From contig JAQTUP010000001.1 in NCBI GenBank assembly GCA_028707275.1, positions 496,001-560,000 of the forward strand: DNA of 64,000 nt, given 5' to 3'. The stretch comes from Gallionella sp. Its GTDB lineage: Bacteria > Pseudomonadota > Gammaproteobacteria > Burkholderiales > Gallionellaceae. The translations under genes were made by a program, and so were the position numbers. Of this stretch, positions 33,581 through 42,918 are shown piece by piece. The first letter of the stretch is position 1. Every line of letters begins with the position of its first letter. The notes beneath the pieces were generated by a model. The model searched no databases, was not told where the DNA came from, and saw only the letters and a program-made list of their open reading frames with translations.

Positions 33581-34687
33581 TTATTGGAATTGCTGCTCGA
33601 CAGACTGAATCATCCGCTCGATGATTTCAAAGCTGGGCGGGTCGATGACCTCCACGATATTCATCGGCGCCGATAATTTTTGATCCTTTAAAAAGGCGGC
33701 GAAGTGCTCAGGCGATGAAGTGCGGTAGCCATAGCGGGTGGCCAGCTTTTGCAGTTCCGGGTCGCTTGCCAGCAGCTCTCCCAGCCTGCGGCCATTTTCG
33801 GTAAACGGCACGAGGATATGTTTGGTGTAAATCGTCGGCTGCGGATAGAGCAACACCATATCCGGGTTGGGTTGTGCGCGTTTGGACTGATATTCGAGGA
33901 ACTGGCTCTCATAAATCATCACCATGGGCGCCTTGCCCATGCCCATGGTCGTATAGTCTTCAAAAGGACCTGCCGAACTCGATTCCTGTAAACCCTGACG
34001 CAAAAAAAGCGGGGTCAAAAAGGGCATGAGCCGGCCAACTTGTTCCTTGTTGTCCACAACATTGCTGTCGTTGGCCACATAGCTTGCCAGCGCCAGATAC
34101 ATGGCGGCAGAATTGGATTTGCGCACATCGGTCGAACTGATCAGTATGCTTTTTCCGGTCGAATAGACGGTATTACCGGGAAGATCGCGCCAGCGTACAC
34201 CCTTCTGGCTCATTTCGAGCAAACGTTTCATGTCAGAGAGGTAATAAGCGCCCTCCAGTTGTTTGACAAGCCCCTCCTTCTCCAGCACCGGCACGAGTTG
34301 TCGCCAGGAGGCGACGGCCATCGGCGTAAAAAAGGTGGCATAAACCTGCCGGGCACGAGCCTTGTTTTGCAGGGCAATCGCGGCGGGCGCACCCGCCGGA
34401 AAACCGAAGTCATAGCCCTTAAGATCGCGGCTGGCAATCTCCCGTGAGCCTACTTTTTCAACCTTAATCCTAAACCCCCTGGCCAGCAGAATCTCCGCAA
34501 CGCGTGCGTCGGCAAAAAAGGACTCCTTTTCCGAGCCTATCATTCCCCTGAGCTCGACAACCGAGGCGGCTGTAGCACGTGCGGCGTCATCGCTCGATTT
34601 TCTGTTGTGAGAGACAATCACCGCAGCGACAATTCCGACAGCCAGAATCAGGGCGACCGCAGGGCCTGCAATCCGTTTAATATCCAT
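33581..34687 (-). CDS. Membrane-anchored substrate-binding-like protein
   Basis: The 368-residue protein has one N-terminal membrane segment (about 9-27) and a periplasmic domain with alpha/beta order resembling solute-binding proteins, for example YDFGFPAGAPAAIAL, YSTGKSILISSTDVRKSNSAAMYLAL and APMVMIYESQFLEY. There is no lipobox. It is first in the TelA cassette and ends 22 bp before telA. It is shorter than and different from the VWA partner but shares that fold, so the pair may be related copies. The ligand and function are unknown. Confidence 0.75.
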   Translation of the reverse strand: MDIKRIAGPAVALILAVGIVAAVIVSHNRKSSDDAARATAASVVELRGMIGSEKESFFADARVAEILLARGFRIKVEKVGSREIASRDLKGYDFGFPAGAPAAIALQNKARARQVYATFFTPMAVASWRQLVPVLEKEGLVKQLEGAYYLSDMKRLLEMSQKGVRWRDLPGNTVYSTGKSILISSTDVRKSNSAAMYLALASYVANDSNVVDNKEQVGRLMPFLTPLFLRQGLQESSSAGPFEDYTTMGMGKAPMVMIYESQFLEYQSKRAQPNPDMVLLYPQPTIYTKHILVPFTENGRRLGELLASDPELQKLATRYGYRTSSPEHFAAFLKDQKLSAPMNIVEVIDPPSFEIIERMIQSVEQQFQ

Positions 34688-34886
34688 CCTTCATCTTTCC
34701 ATTTCTGTGTTTAACCCCCGCGCAATGGCATCTTGAAACAGATGCCGGTCGCCAGCCGATAGTTTAGCTTAAACCGCCTTTCAACAGCGCACTTAAAACC
34801 TGCCAGGTGATTAAATTCAAACATGCGTTTTCCGGGCAAATATCGCTTATAGTGTGGGCTGCTTCGACCGTTTTGGTAAGTCCGAC
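34688..34886. promoter_or_regulatory. Divergent promoter region between the TelA cassette and potA
   Basis: This 199-bp gap must hold the promoters of both units. GGCATC (34727-34732) pairs with GATGCC (34741-34746), a small hairpin or operator. A TATAGT-like minus 10 element lies at about 34850, before potA. No strong minus 35 match was found. Confidence 0.35.
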
Positions 34887-35972
34887 ATGGCTCAACTCGA
34901 AATCAGAAACGTCACACGCCGCTTCGGCGATTTACTCGCGCTGGACGACGTTTGCCTGAAGATAGAGACAGGTGAATTCTTCACGCTGCTGGGCCCATCA
35001 GGCTGCGGCAAGACCACTTTACTGCGCATGATCGCAGGTTTCGATGCGCCCGATTCCGGACAGATCCTGCTCGACGGAAAAGATCTTGCCGACACGCCAC
35101 CGGAAAAACGCCCTGTCCACACCGTATTCCAGAGCTATGCGCTGTTCCCTCATATGACGGTGGCAGAAAACATCACCTTTGCACTCAGGATGGGGCATTT
35201 TACGCAAAGTGAAATCAGCGCCCGCCTGCACGCCTCCATCGAGCAGATGCGCCTGACCGGCAAGACCTGCAAATATCCGCACGAGCTCTCAGGCGGAGAA
35301 AAGCAGCGCGTCGCGCTGGCGCGCTCCCTGATCAAGCGCCCCGGCCTGCTGCTGCTCGACGAATCGCTGGCGGCCCTTGACGCCAGGTTGCGCGAAGAGG
35401 TCCAGGTCGAGCTGATCAATTTGCAAAGCGAACTCGGCATCACCTTTGTGTTTGTCACCCACGCGCAAACCGAGGCACTGGCCTTGTCGCACCGTATCGC
35501 GGTGATGAATCAGGGGCGTCTGGAGCAGGTGGACGAACCTTCGAAACTTTATGGATTCCCCAGGAATCGTTTTGTCGCCGGCTTCGTCGGACACATCAAT
35601 CAGCTGGGTGCGCAGGTGCTCGAATCGACCCCCGGCCGCCTGCGTCTTTCGGTTCCGGGCATGGGCGATATCGTCGCGCCAGCGCAGGCCTCCTCACTGA
35701 CCGGGCAGGCTGGAATATTTTCGATCCGCCCCGAACAGGTGCGCATCGGCATACACGACGAACTGGCCGGACTGAAAAATCACTTTTCCGGCAAGATACA
35801 AAGCGTGCTGTATCAGGGCGATGTCAGCGTGTACCGGACAAAACTTGCCGATGGCGTGATCATCGAAGCGCTGTTGCCGAACTCGGCGCCGGGACGCGCG
35901 CGACTGTTTGAAATCGACGATACGGTCAAAATCGGCTGGCGCCACGATGCGGGGATATTCTTTCATGACTGA
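34887..35972 (+). CDS. potA: Polyamine ABC transporter ATP-binding protein PotA
   Basis: PotA powers spermidine/putrescine import. The 361-residue protein has Walker A GPSGCGKT at 36-43, the LSGGEKQR signature, Walker B LLLLDESLAALD (Ser and Ala in place of the usual Pro-Leu-Gly), and a C-terminal TOBE domain (about 265-361) with SIRPEQVRIG. ATG 34887 (MAQLEIRNVTRRFG) gives the family N-terminus; the longer frame is unlikely. The last codons overlap potB by 8 bp. Polyamine specificity follows from potB, potC and potD in the same operon; another cationic ligand is possible. Confidence 0.92.
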   Translation: MAQLEIRNVTRRFGDLLALDDVCLKIETGEFFTLLGPSGCGKTTLLRMIAGFDAPDSGQILLDGKDLADTPPEKRPVHTVFQSYALFPHMTVAENITFALRMGHFTQSEISARLHASIEQMRLTGKTCKYPHELSGGEKQRVALARSLIKRPGLLLLDESLAALDARLREEVQVELINLQSELGITFVFVTHAQTEALALSHRIAVMNQGRLEQVDEPSKLYGFPRNRFVAGFVGHINQLGAQVLESTPGRLRLSVPGMGDIVAPAQASSLTGQAGIFSIRPEQVRIGIHDELAGLKNHFSGKIQSVLYQGDVSVYRTKLADGVIIEALLPNSAPGRARLFEIDDTVKIGWRHDAGIFFHD

Positions 35973-36843
35973 ACGCTGCCGCGAAAAATATCTGGTCGCA
36001 GGCCCGCCTTTTTTATTCTTGCTGCTGATGCTGGCCGTCCCTTGCGTGATTACGCTGATCGCATCCATGAGCTACCCAGGTGAATTCGGCGGACTGGCGC
36101 CGTTTATCAGCAAAGATACTCACGCCTTGCACGGCCTGACACTGGAAACCTACCTGTTTTTTTTCAGCGATTTCATCTATACGGAAATTTTCATCAAGTC
36201 TATTCTGATGGCGGCAGGCACGACGCTGATCTGCCTGATGATGGCTTATCCTGTGGCGCTGCTCATCGCAAGAAGCCCGAAAAAGCGCCGCAACATGCTG
36301 GTGCTGCTGGTGATTTTGCCGTTCGCCAGCAATTTCCTGATCCGCATCTACGCCTGGATGATCATACTGGGCCCTCAGTCTGCACTGAGCCGACTGGTCA
36401 ACGGCATACTGCATATGTTCGGGCAGGCTCCCGTGCATTTACTGTTTTCATCCGCAGCCGTCCTGACCGCGCTGGTATATGTGCATTTACCGTTCATGGT
36501 GTTGCCGCTCTATACCAATCTGGAGAAGCACGATCCCGCCCTGCTCGATGCGGCGCAAGATCTGGGCGCTAACGCGTGGCAGCGATTCTGTCAGGTCACT
36601 TTCCCGCTGTCTTTGCCGGGCGTGTTTGCAGGCTCCGCGCTGGTGTTCATTCCGGTGCTGGGCGTATTCGCCATCCCTGAAATACTGGGGGGCACGGGCG
36701 ACATGATGATAGGCAATCTGATCAAGGAGCAATTTCTGGTTGCGCGCGACTGGCCGTTCGGCGCCACCTTGTCCGTCATGCTGACCACCATCTTGCTGCT
36801 GATCGCATGGTTGACCTCAAAAGCCGGAGCTATCCATGCATGA
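35965..36843 (+). CDS. potB: Polyamine ABC transporter permease PotB
   Basis: The 292-residue permease has six membrane helices and the EAA-type loop (LLDAAQDLGANAWQRFCQVTFPLSLPG). The SYPGEFGGL segment after the first helix is typical of PotB/PotH. The ATG at 35965 overlaps the end of potA and the stop overlaps potC by 8 bp, so the three are translationally coupled. It forms the channel with PotC. Confidence 0.93.
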   Translation: MTERCREKYLVAGPPFLFLLLMLAVPCVITLIASMSYPGEFGGLAPFISKDTHALHGLTLETYLFFFSDFIYTEIFIKSILMAAGTTLICLMMAYPVALLIARSPKKRRNMLVLLVILPFASNFLIRIYAWMIILGPQSALSRLVNGILHMFGQAPVHLLFSSAAVLTALVYVHLPFMVLPLYTNLEKHDPALLDAAQDLGANAWQRFCQVTFPLSLPGVFAGSALVFIPVLGVFAIPEILGGTGDMMIGNLIKEQFLVARDWPFGATLSVMLTTILLLIAWLTSKAGAIHA

Positions 36844-37615
36844 CAGACACCCGTGGCTATGGGCTGCGGCGATGGCCGCATACGCCTTTTTGTATCTGCC
36901 TCTGGCTATCGTGGTCGCGTACTCGTTCAACGACTCCCGTCTCAATGTGGAATGGACAGGCTTCACCTGGCACTGGTATCAGGTGCTGCTGCACGACAAG
37001 AACATGCTGGTCGCCGCCGGAAACTCACTGCTCATCGCACTCGTCAGCTGCCTGATATCCACCGTACTGGGCACCATGGCCGCCATCGCCATCCATCGCC
37101 ATGACTTTAAATTACTCAATTTTATGGTCATGACGCCCGTGGCGATGCCAGAAATCCTGTTAGGCGTCTCACTGTTGCTGTTCTACATACAGGTACTCCA
37201 TCTCACGCTGGGCATGCTCTCGGTTGTACTCGCCCACGTCGTATTTTCCACAGGCTTTGTAGCCATCGCAGTACGCGCCGCCCTGGCAGCTTTGGACGAG
37301 CGCATCTTCGACGCCGCGCGCGATCTTGGCGCCTCGCCCTGGCAGAGTTTTCGCCACGTGACCTGCCCGTTAATCCTGCCCGCCATGATTGCGGGCGCAC
37401 TGATGGCCTTCACCTTGTCGATCGACGACTTCGTCATTACCTTCTTCACCGCAGGCGTTGGCGTACAAACACTGCCCCTGCATATCTACTCCATGATCAA
37501 GACCACCGTGACACCGGAGGTCAACGCTGTCTCCACGCTGCTGATGCTGCTCACGCTGGCGCTGATTTTCACAGCGGCCAGACTCGCGCCCGATACGCTG
37601 AAGGGGAAATACTGA
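36836..37615 (+). CDS. potC: Polyamine ABC transporter permease PotC
   Basis: The 259-residue permease has six membrane helices, the PotC-typical YSFNDSRLNVEWTGFTWHWY segment after helix 1, and the EAA loop (FDAARDLGASPWQSFRHVTCP). It starts within potB and its TGA stop overlaps the ATG of potD by one base. It pairs with PotB. Confidence 0.93.
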   Translation: MHDRHPWLWAAAMAAYAFLYLPLAIVVAYSFNDSRLNVEWTGFTWHWYQVLLHDKNMLVAAGNSLLIALVSCLISTVLGTMAAIAIHRHDFKLLNFMVMTPVAMPEILLGVSLLLFYIQVLHLTLGMLSVVLAHVVFSTGFVAIAVRAALAALDERIFDAARDLGASPWQSFRHVTCPLILPAMIAGALMAFTLSIDDFVITFFTAGVGVQTLPLHIYSMIKTTVTPEVNAVSTLLMLLTLALIFTAARLAPDTLKGKY

Positions 37616-38655
37616 TGTGGCGCCTGCTGTTGCTGCTGGTCGGCACGGCACAGGCCGAAGACCTGCTGTATTTGTACAACTGGAACAACTACATCGCGGA
37701 TCAGACGATAGAGCGTTTCGAGGCTGAGTGTGCCTGTCATGTGGTGCAGGATTATTATTCGGACAACGAGGAAATGCTGGCCAAACTGGCCGCCGGTGCG
37801 ACAGGCTACGACCTTGTCATACCGACCGGCAATGCGACAGAATCGCTGATCCGGCAACACGCGTTGCGCCCCCTGGACAAGCGCCTGCTGCCTGACCTGA
37901 AGAACATCGATGCCGCCTACATGAACACGGTGTTCGACCCTGGCAACCAATACTCGGTACCCTACGCCTACACCCTGACGCTCATCGGCTATAACCCGAA
38001 CAAAATCCGCGAACTGGGCTTGCCCGTCGACAGTTGGGCGGTGATCTTTGAACCTCGCTATCTCGAAAAAATCAAAGGGCGTGTCACCGTGCTCGACAGC
38101 CAGCGCGAACTGCTCGCGGCAGCGCTCAAATATCTGGGGTATTCGGCAAACGACACAGAGGAAGCGCACTGGAAGCAGGCGCGCGACCTGATTATCCGCG
38201 CAAAGCCGTACTGGGCCGCATTCAACGCTTCGAGCTATATCAAGGAGCTGGCCGCCGGCAATATCTGGCTGGTACACGGCTACTCCAGCGACATCTATCA
38301 GGCGGATCAGGATGCGCAAACCAGCGGGCGAGCGTTTCGCATCAAAGCCATCCTCCCCAGAGAGGGCGCCGTGCTGGCGCTCGATTCCATGGTGCTGCAC
38401 AAGTCAGGGCGCAGGCCGGATCTGGCACACCGCTTCATCAATTTCATGCTGGACGGGAAAAATTCTGCCGAACTGACCAACCTGATAGGTTCGGGCAACC
38501 CCAACAGGCGCGCGCTGCCGCATATCAGGCCGGAAATCGCGCAGAATCCCGCCATTTTTCCGGCGTCAGGAGAAAAACTCGAAATGCTAAAAGATCTCGA
38601 CCGCCATCAGCGCCGCATACTCTCTCGTATCTGGATAGAAATCAAGCTCAGATAA
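37615..38655 (+). CDS. potD: Periplasmic polyamine-binding protein PotD/PotF
   Basis: The 346-residue precursor has an unusually short signal peptide, about 14 residues (MWRLLLLLVGTAQA). The mature protein starts EDLLYLYNWNNYIAD, the polyamine-binding family hallmark, and contains YDLVIPTGNATESLI and VPYAYTLTLIGYN. It would bind putrescine or spermidine and deliver it to PotBC. The TGATG overlap with potC fixes the start. It is the last gene of the operon and is convergent with pcm. Confidence 0.92.
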   Translation: MWRLLLLLVGTAQAEDLLYLYNWNNYIADQTIERFEAECACHVVQDYYSDNEEMLAKLAAGATGYDLVIPTGNATESLIRQHALRPLDKRLLPDLKNIDAAYMNTVFDPGNQYSVPYAYTLTLIGYNPNKIRELGLPVDSWAVIFEPRYLEKIKGRVTVLDSQRELLAAALKYLGYSANDTEEAHWKQARDLIIRAKPYWAAFNASSYIKELAAGNIWLVHGYSSDIYQADQDAQTSGRAFRIKAILPREGAVLALDSMVLHKSGRRPDLAHRFINFMLDGKNSAELTNLIGSGNPNRRALPHIRPEIAQNPAIFPASGEKLEMLKDLDRHQRRILSRIWIEIKLR

Positions 38656-38660
38656 CCCTG

Positions 38661-39365
38661 TCAATCTGCGGACAACCGATTTTTTTGATACGCCCCGATG
38701 AGCGGGACAAAACTGACCGGCAATATATGTTCAGCGCGCAAGACGCCATTCTGTGTTTTCGTGATCAAAAACAACGCCTGCGCGTACCCGCCCACCGGGA
38801 TCACCATGCGCCCGCCCGACTTTAACTGATCCAGAAGCCTTTGCGGCACATGATCTGCCGCTGCGGTAACCATGATACCATCGAACGGGGAATATTTTTT
38901 CCAGCCCTCGCTGCCGTCACCGACTTTCAACCGGACATTGCCGTACCCCAGTCGACCCAGCAGACCGGTGGCCCGTGCGGCCAGTGGCGCCAGTATTTCC
39001 ACGCTCAGGACCTTGCCTGCCATCTCGGCCAGGATCGCCGTCTGATAGCCCGAGCCGGTTCCGACCTCCAGTACGGTATCCGCCCGGGTCGGCGCCAGCA
39101 GCTGGGTCATCAGCGCCACGATGTACGGCTGCGAAATGGTCTGCCCGTGACCGATGGGCAAGGGTATGTTGCAATAGGCGCTCCAGGTCTCATTTTCCGG
39201 AATAAACAGATGACGCGGCACCTTTTTCATGACGCTGAGCACGTCTTCTGAGACACAGGCGCCGGTTTCACGCCCCATCGCGCGGATTTCCTCCGTCATT
39301 GAGTCTCGCGCCCGCGCGTACCTGTCACCCGGTTCCGGCACATGCGGCTTTTGAAATTTCATCAT
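38661..39365 (-). CDS. pcm: Protein-L-isoaspartate O-methyltransferase
   Basis: Pcm methylates isoaspartyl residues in damaged proteins so that they return to aspartate. The 234-residue protein has the SAM-binding LEVGTGSGYQTAILAEM, the HGQTISQPYIVALM region around the acceptor site, and FDGIMVTAAADHVP. ATG 39365 overlaps the stop of the dnaJ gene (ATGA). It is the last gene of the proteostasis operon, where repair of damaged proteins suits the role of the other members. A second pcm may exist elsewhere. The start could also be the next ATG at 39362. Confidence 0.92.
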   Translation of the reverse strand: MMKFQKPHVPEPGDRYARARDSMTEEIRAMGRETGACVSEDVLSVMKKVPRHLFIPENETWSAYCNIPLPIGHGQTISQPYIVALMTQLLAPTRADTVLEVGTGSGYQTAILAEMAGKVLSVEILAPLAARATGLLGRLGYGNVRLKVGDGSEGWKKYSPFDGIMVTAAADHVPQRLLDQLKSGGRMVIPVGGYAQALFLITKTQNGVLRAEHILPVSFVPLIGAYQKNRLSAD

Positions 39366-40468
39366 CGCTCTCCTGTGGGCTGACCGCAACGCGCGCTACG
39401 TCCCTGACTGCCGCCGATAGCGCGCAGCCGCTCATATAAATCCCGCTCCTCGGCTGATAGTTTTTCCGGGACACGCACGCCGATCTGCACATACAGCTCA
39501 CCATGACGACTGCTGCCAAATTCGGGCAGACCCAGGCCTTTGAGGCGCAACACGGCGCCAGGTTGCGTGCCGGGCGGGACGTTCACGCTGGCCGTACCCT
39601 CCAGCGTGGGCACTTCGAGCGAAGTGCCCAGCACCGCATCGGTCAGTTCTATGGTCTCGCGGCGCAGCAGGTCAGCCCCTGAACGCTCGAAGCGAGGGTC
39701 TGCTCTGGAGTGCACGACGACGAACAGATCGCCCGCAGCTCCTCCCGCACAGGCCATCCCCTTGCCGGGTATGCGCAGCGCCATGCCCTCCTCCACGCCC
39801 TGCGGAATTTTCACCGTAAGGTTTTCATCCGCTTCAATCTCGCCGCTGCCGTGACACTCACGACAGTGGTTTTTAACGATGCTGCCGCGCCCTTGACAGT
39901 CAGGGCAGGTGCTGATCTGCTGGATCAGAATACTTTGCTTCTCCTGACGGTGGCTCACGCGCCCTGTGCCTTTACACGTTTCACAGGCTTCAGGTTTGGC
40001 TCCGCCTTCGCCTCCCGTGCCGTGGCATGAGGGGCAGGCGGCAGGGCGGTGCAGGCAAAGCGTCTCCTCGCCGCCCGCAGCCACGCGGGAAAGCGGAACA
40101 AAGAGCTCAGTCTCAATGTTCGCGCCATGTGTCGGACCCGTGCGCCTGCGATGGAAAAACCCCTCGAACGGGCCGCCGAAATCGAAATTAAGTCCGCCGA
40201 AAATATCGTCGAAATTGATGCCGCCGAACAGGTCCTCGGCAGAAAAATCAGCCACCGCTGAAAATCCGCGCGCGTCGTATTCCGCGCGCTTCTTCGGGTC
40301 AGACAACACGGCATAAGCCTCGGCGATTTCCTTGAAGCGCTCCTCGGCTCCACCTTCCTTGTTGCGGTCGGGATGATATTTCATCGCGAGGTTGCGAAAT
40401 GCATCCTTGATCGCCTTCTGGTCGGCGTCGCGGGCGATGCCCAGCACCTCGTAGTAGTCGCGTTTAAT
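39362..40468 (-). CDS. dnaJ: DnaJ (Hsp40) paralogue with probable ATT start
   Basis: The protein has a J domain (KRDYYEVLGI at the start and the HPD loop in KYHPDRNK), a G/F region rich in phenylalanine, and four zinc motifs (CPSCHGTG, CETCKGTG, CPDCQGRG, CRECHGSG). A two-lobe substrate domain follows, so it is a full-length class I DnaJ of 368 residues. The J domain requires translation from codon 40468-40466, which is ATT, or the ATC before it. The first standard start, GTG at 40447, would lose helix I. AAGGCG lies suitably upstream of ATT. It is the partner of the adjacent Hsp70 and lies within the stress operon. Confidence 0.88.
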   Translation of the reverse strand: MKRDYYEVLGIARDADQKAIKDAFRNLAMKYHPDRNKEGGAEERFKEIAEAYAVLSDPKKRAEYDARGFSAVADFSAEDLFGGINFDDIFGGLNFDFGGPFEGFFHRRRTGPTHGANIETELFVPLSRVAAGGEETLCLHRPAACPSCHGTGGEGGAKPEACETCKGTGRVSHRQEKQSILIQQISTCPDCQGRGSIVKNHCRECHGSGEIEADENLTVKIPQGVEEGMALRIPGKGMACAGGAAGDLFVVVHSRADPRFERSGADLLRRETIELTDAVLGTSLEVPTLEGTASVNVPPGTQPGAVLRLKGLGLPEFGSSRHGELYVQIGVRVPEKLSAEERDLYERLRAIGGSQGRSARCGQPTGER

Positions 40469-40497
40469 GATCGTTCGCCTTTGTCAGGTTGCCATCG

Positions 40498-42918
40498 TCA
40501 GTTCTGTGTTTTCGGCTTTTTGTCGAAAGATGACTTCCTGGAAAAGGACAATCTTATTTTCGTCAACTCGGCAAGCCTGTCCGCTACCCCCCGGTTCACG
40601 CTCCCCCCGGGGTAAACACCGTCGGCTGAGGCCTCACCGGCTATCAGGCCGGTCAGCAGCGCCATCGCCTGATCGACCGTTTCGACCGCATAGATGCTGA
40701 ATTTTTTATTTTCCGCCGCTTCCACCACGTCGCGGCGCAGCATCAGATGTACGGCGTTGGCTGCGGGGATCAGTACGCCTTGCGAGCCTGTCAGTCCGCG
40801 CGCCTGGCAGATATCGAAAAATCCCTCGATTTTCTCGTTCACCGCGCCGATGGCCTGCACCTGCCCCAGCTGGTTCACCGAGCCTGTAACAGCCAGCGAC
40901 TGGGCTATCGGCGCATTCGCCAGGTTCGAGAGCAAGGCGCACAGCTCGGCAAGGGACGCGCTGTCGCCGTCCACCGTGCCGTAGGACTGTTCGAACACCA
41001 GACTGGCAGCGAACGACAGCGGCTGATTTTTGGCATAGCGCGCGGCCAGAAAGGACGACAGAATCAGCACGCCTTTGGAATGGATCGCCCCCGAGAGCTT
41101 CACCTCGCGCTCGATATTGACCAGTTCGCCGTCGCCCAGTCGGGTGGTGGCGGTAATCCGGGCAGGCACAGCGAAGGCGTAATCGCCCAGTTCTATCACG
41201 GACAGGCCGTTGATCTGTCCTGCGATGACCCCACCTGTGTCTATCATCAATATATCGCGCAGGATCGCTTCTTGCAGTCGGCCTTTGATTCTGTCCTGGC
41301 GACGAATCTCTTCATCGATCGCCTTTTGCACGTCGGCCCCTTGCACGATGCTGCCGCCGGATTCTCGCGCCCAGTAATCGGACTCACACAGCAGATCTGT
41401 CAGACGGCGCATGTGCATGGTCAGTTTTTCCGCATCTTCTGCCAGGCGCGATGCGTGTTCGATCACGCGCGCCACCGCAGAACAATCGAAGGGCAGCAAC
41501 GAATCACGGCGCACCAGCGTGGCGATCATCCTCGCATACAGCAGATGGTTATCGGCATTGCGTGCGATCCTGTCGTCGACGTCGGCTGCCACCTTGAACA
41601 GCTCACCGAACTCGGGATCGTATTGTTGCAGCAGATAATAGAACAACCGGTCGCCGAACAGGATCACCTTGACGTTCAGCGGAATCGGTTCGGGTTCGAG
41701 GGAGACGGTGCTCACCAGGCTGTACATCTGCCCCAGCGACTCGATGCGGATTTCATGCGATTGCAGCGCGCGCTTCAAGGCCTCCCAGGCGAAGGGCTGG
41801 ACCAGCACATCCTTGACATCCAGCAGCAGATAACCGCCGTTTGCCCGGTGCAAAGCACCGGCCTTTATCAGCGTAAAATCAGTGACCAGTGCGCCGAACT
41901 GCGCAACATGTTCTATTCTGCCGACCAGATTGCCGTGGGTCGGATTGTCTTCGCTGATGAGGGGCGCACCGCCCGGTTCGCCGTTGCCGCAGAGCACATT
42001 CACCTTGTAGCGGGAAAAACTCCGCCGACTGACGATGGTCATGCCGCCGATATTGGCCGTCTCCTCAGGCTTCCTGAAATCATCAATATTTTCAATCAGA
42101 TCGGCCTGTACTTTTTCAAAATACTCCAACACAGCAGAAAGATCGCCGTAGCGCTTTTTCAACTCATCCATCAGATGTACGATCACCGACAGCGTCGTCT
42201 CGCGATCAAGCTGGCGGATCTTCTCGTGCCGCTCGCGACGCCATTGCGGCATCTGGCCCATGATTTTCTCCAGACGCGCCTGAAGGTCGGCGATCACCGT
42301 CGCGACCCGTTTTTTCTCCTCGTCAGGCAGGTTTTCATATTCGTCCGGCGGAATCACCTCATGGTTGCGGGTGGGTGCCAGCGCAAAACCCTCCGGCGTG
42401 CGCAGCAGCGCGACCTCCTGCTTTTCCGCGTCTTCGGCCAGCTCCCTGAATACCGCATCCTGGCGTTTGCCGAACTCGTCCCGGATCAGCCTGGCCCGGG
42501 CCTGGTATTCATCGCTCTCGAACAGGGCGGGAATCGCGCTCATCAGATATTCCACCAGCTTTTCCATGTACAGGCTGAGTTCTGTCCCCCTGCCGGACGG
42601 CAGGCTCAAAACCTGAGGCTTGTGCGGATGTGCAAAGTTGTTGACATAACACCAGTCAAAAGGCGGCGACTCCGCACCCGCCTTTTTTTCCAGCAACTGC
42701 TGCACCATGCTGCGCTTGCCCATGCCCGAAGGCCCCAGCACAAAGACGTTGTAACCCTCGTGGCGTATGTCGGCGCCAAAGCGTATCGCATCCATCGCAC
42801 GCATCTGGCCGATGATCCCGGTCATATCCTCCAGATCATCGGTGCTCTTGAAACCCATCTGCGCCTGGTCACAGGCGCGATGCAGCTGTTTCGCGTCCAG
42901 CGGGAGTAGGTTGATCAT
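40498..42918 (-). CDS. Lon-family (S16) AAA+ protease
   Basis: The 806-residue protein is of the LonB-like COG1067 type: an N-terminal region (about 1-60), an AAA+ module with Walker A GPSGMGKR and an inserted coiled coil (about 200-310, charged), then Walker B-like LLLDVKDVL. A C-terminal S16 protease domain carries the Ser in DGDSASLAE and the Lys in VNEKIEGFF, the catalytic dyad. It has no Lon N-domain. It likely degrades misfolded proteins. Its ATG overlaps the hsp70 stop (ATGA), and the stop lies 29 bp before the dnaJ start. Confidence 0.9.
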   Translation of the reverse strand: MINLLPLDAKQLHRACDQAQMGFKSTDDLEDMTGIIGQMRAMDAIRFGADIRHEGYNVFVLGPSGMGKRSMVQQLLEKKAGAESPPFDWCYVNNFAHPHKPQVLSLPSGRGTELSLYMEKLVEYLMSAIPALFESDEYQARARLIRDEFGKRQDAVFRELAEDAEKQEVALLRTPEGFALAPTRNHEVIPPDEYENLPDEEKKRVATVIADLQARLEKIMGQMPQWRRERHEKIRQLDRETTLSVIVHLMDELKKRYGDLSAVLEYFEKVQADLIENIDDFRKPEETANIGGMTIVSRRSFSRYKVNVLCGNGEPGGAPLISEDNPTHGNLVGRIEHVAQFGALVTDFTLIKAGALHRANGGYLLLDVKDVLVQPFAWEALKRALQSHEIRIESLGQMYSLVSTVSLEPEPIPLNVKVILFGDRLFYYLLQQYDPEFGELFKVAADVDDRIARNADNHLLYARMIATLVRRDSLLPFDCSAVARVIEHASRLAEDAEKLTMHMRRLTDLLCESDYWARESGGSIVQGADVQKAIDEEIRRQDRIKGRLQEAILRDILMIDTGGVIAGQINGLSVIELGDYAFAVPARITATTRLGDGELVNIEREVKLSGAIHSKGVLILSSFLAARYAKNQPLSFAASLVFEQSYGTVDGDSASLAELCALLSNLANAPIAQSLAVTGSVNQLGQVQAIGAVNEKIEGFFDICQARGLTGSQGVLIPAANAVHLMLRRDVVEAAENKKFSIYAVETVDQAMALLTGLIAGEASADGVYPGGSVNRGVADRLAELTKIRLSFSRKSSFDKKPKTQN

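Noticed and set aside
40747-42909. Long forward-strand open frame of 720 codons opposite the Lon-like gene
   Set aside because: It is antisense to a clear AAA+/S16 protease, has no recognisable domain, and arises from codon bias of the opposite strand.
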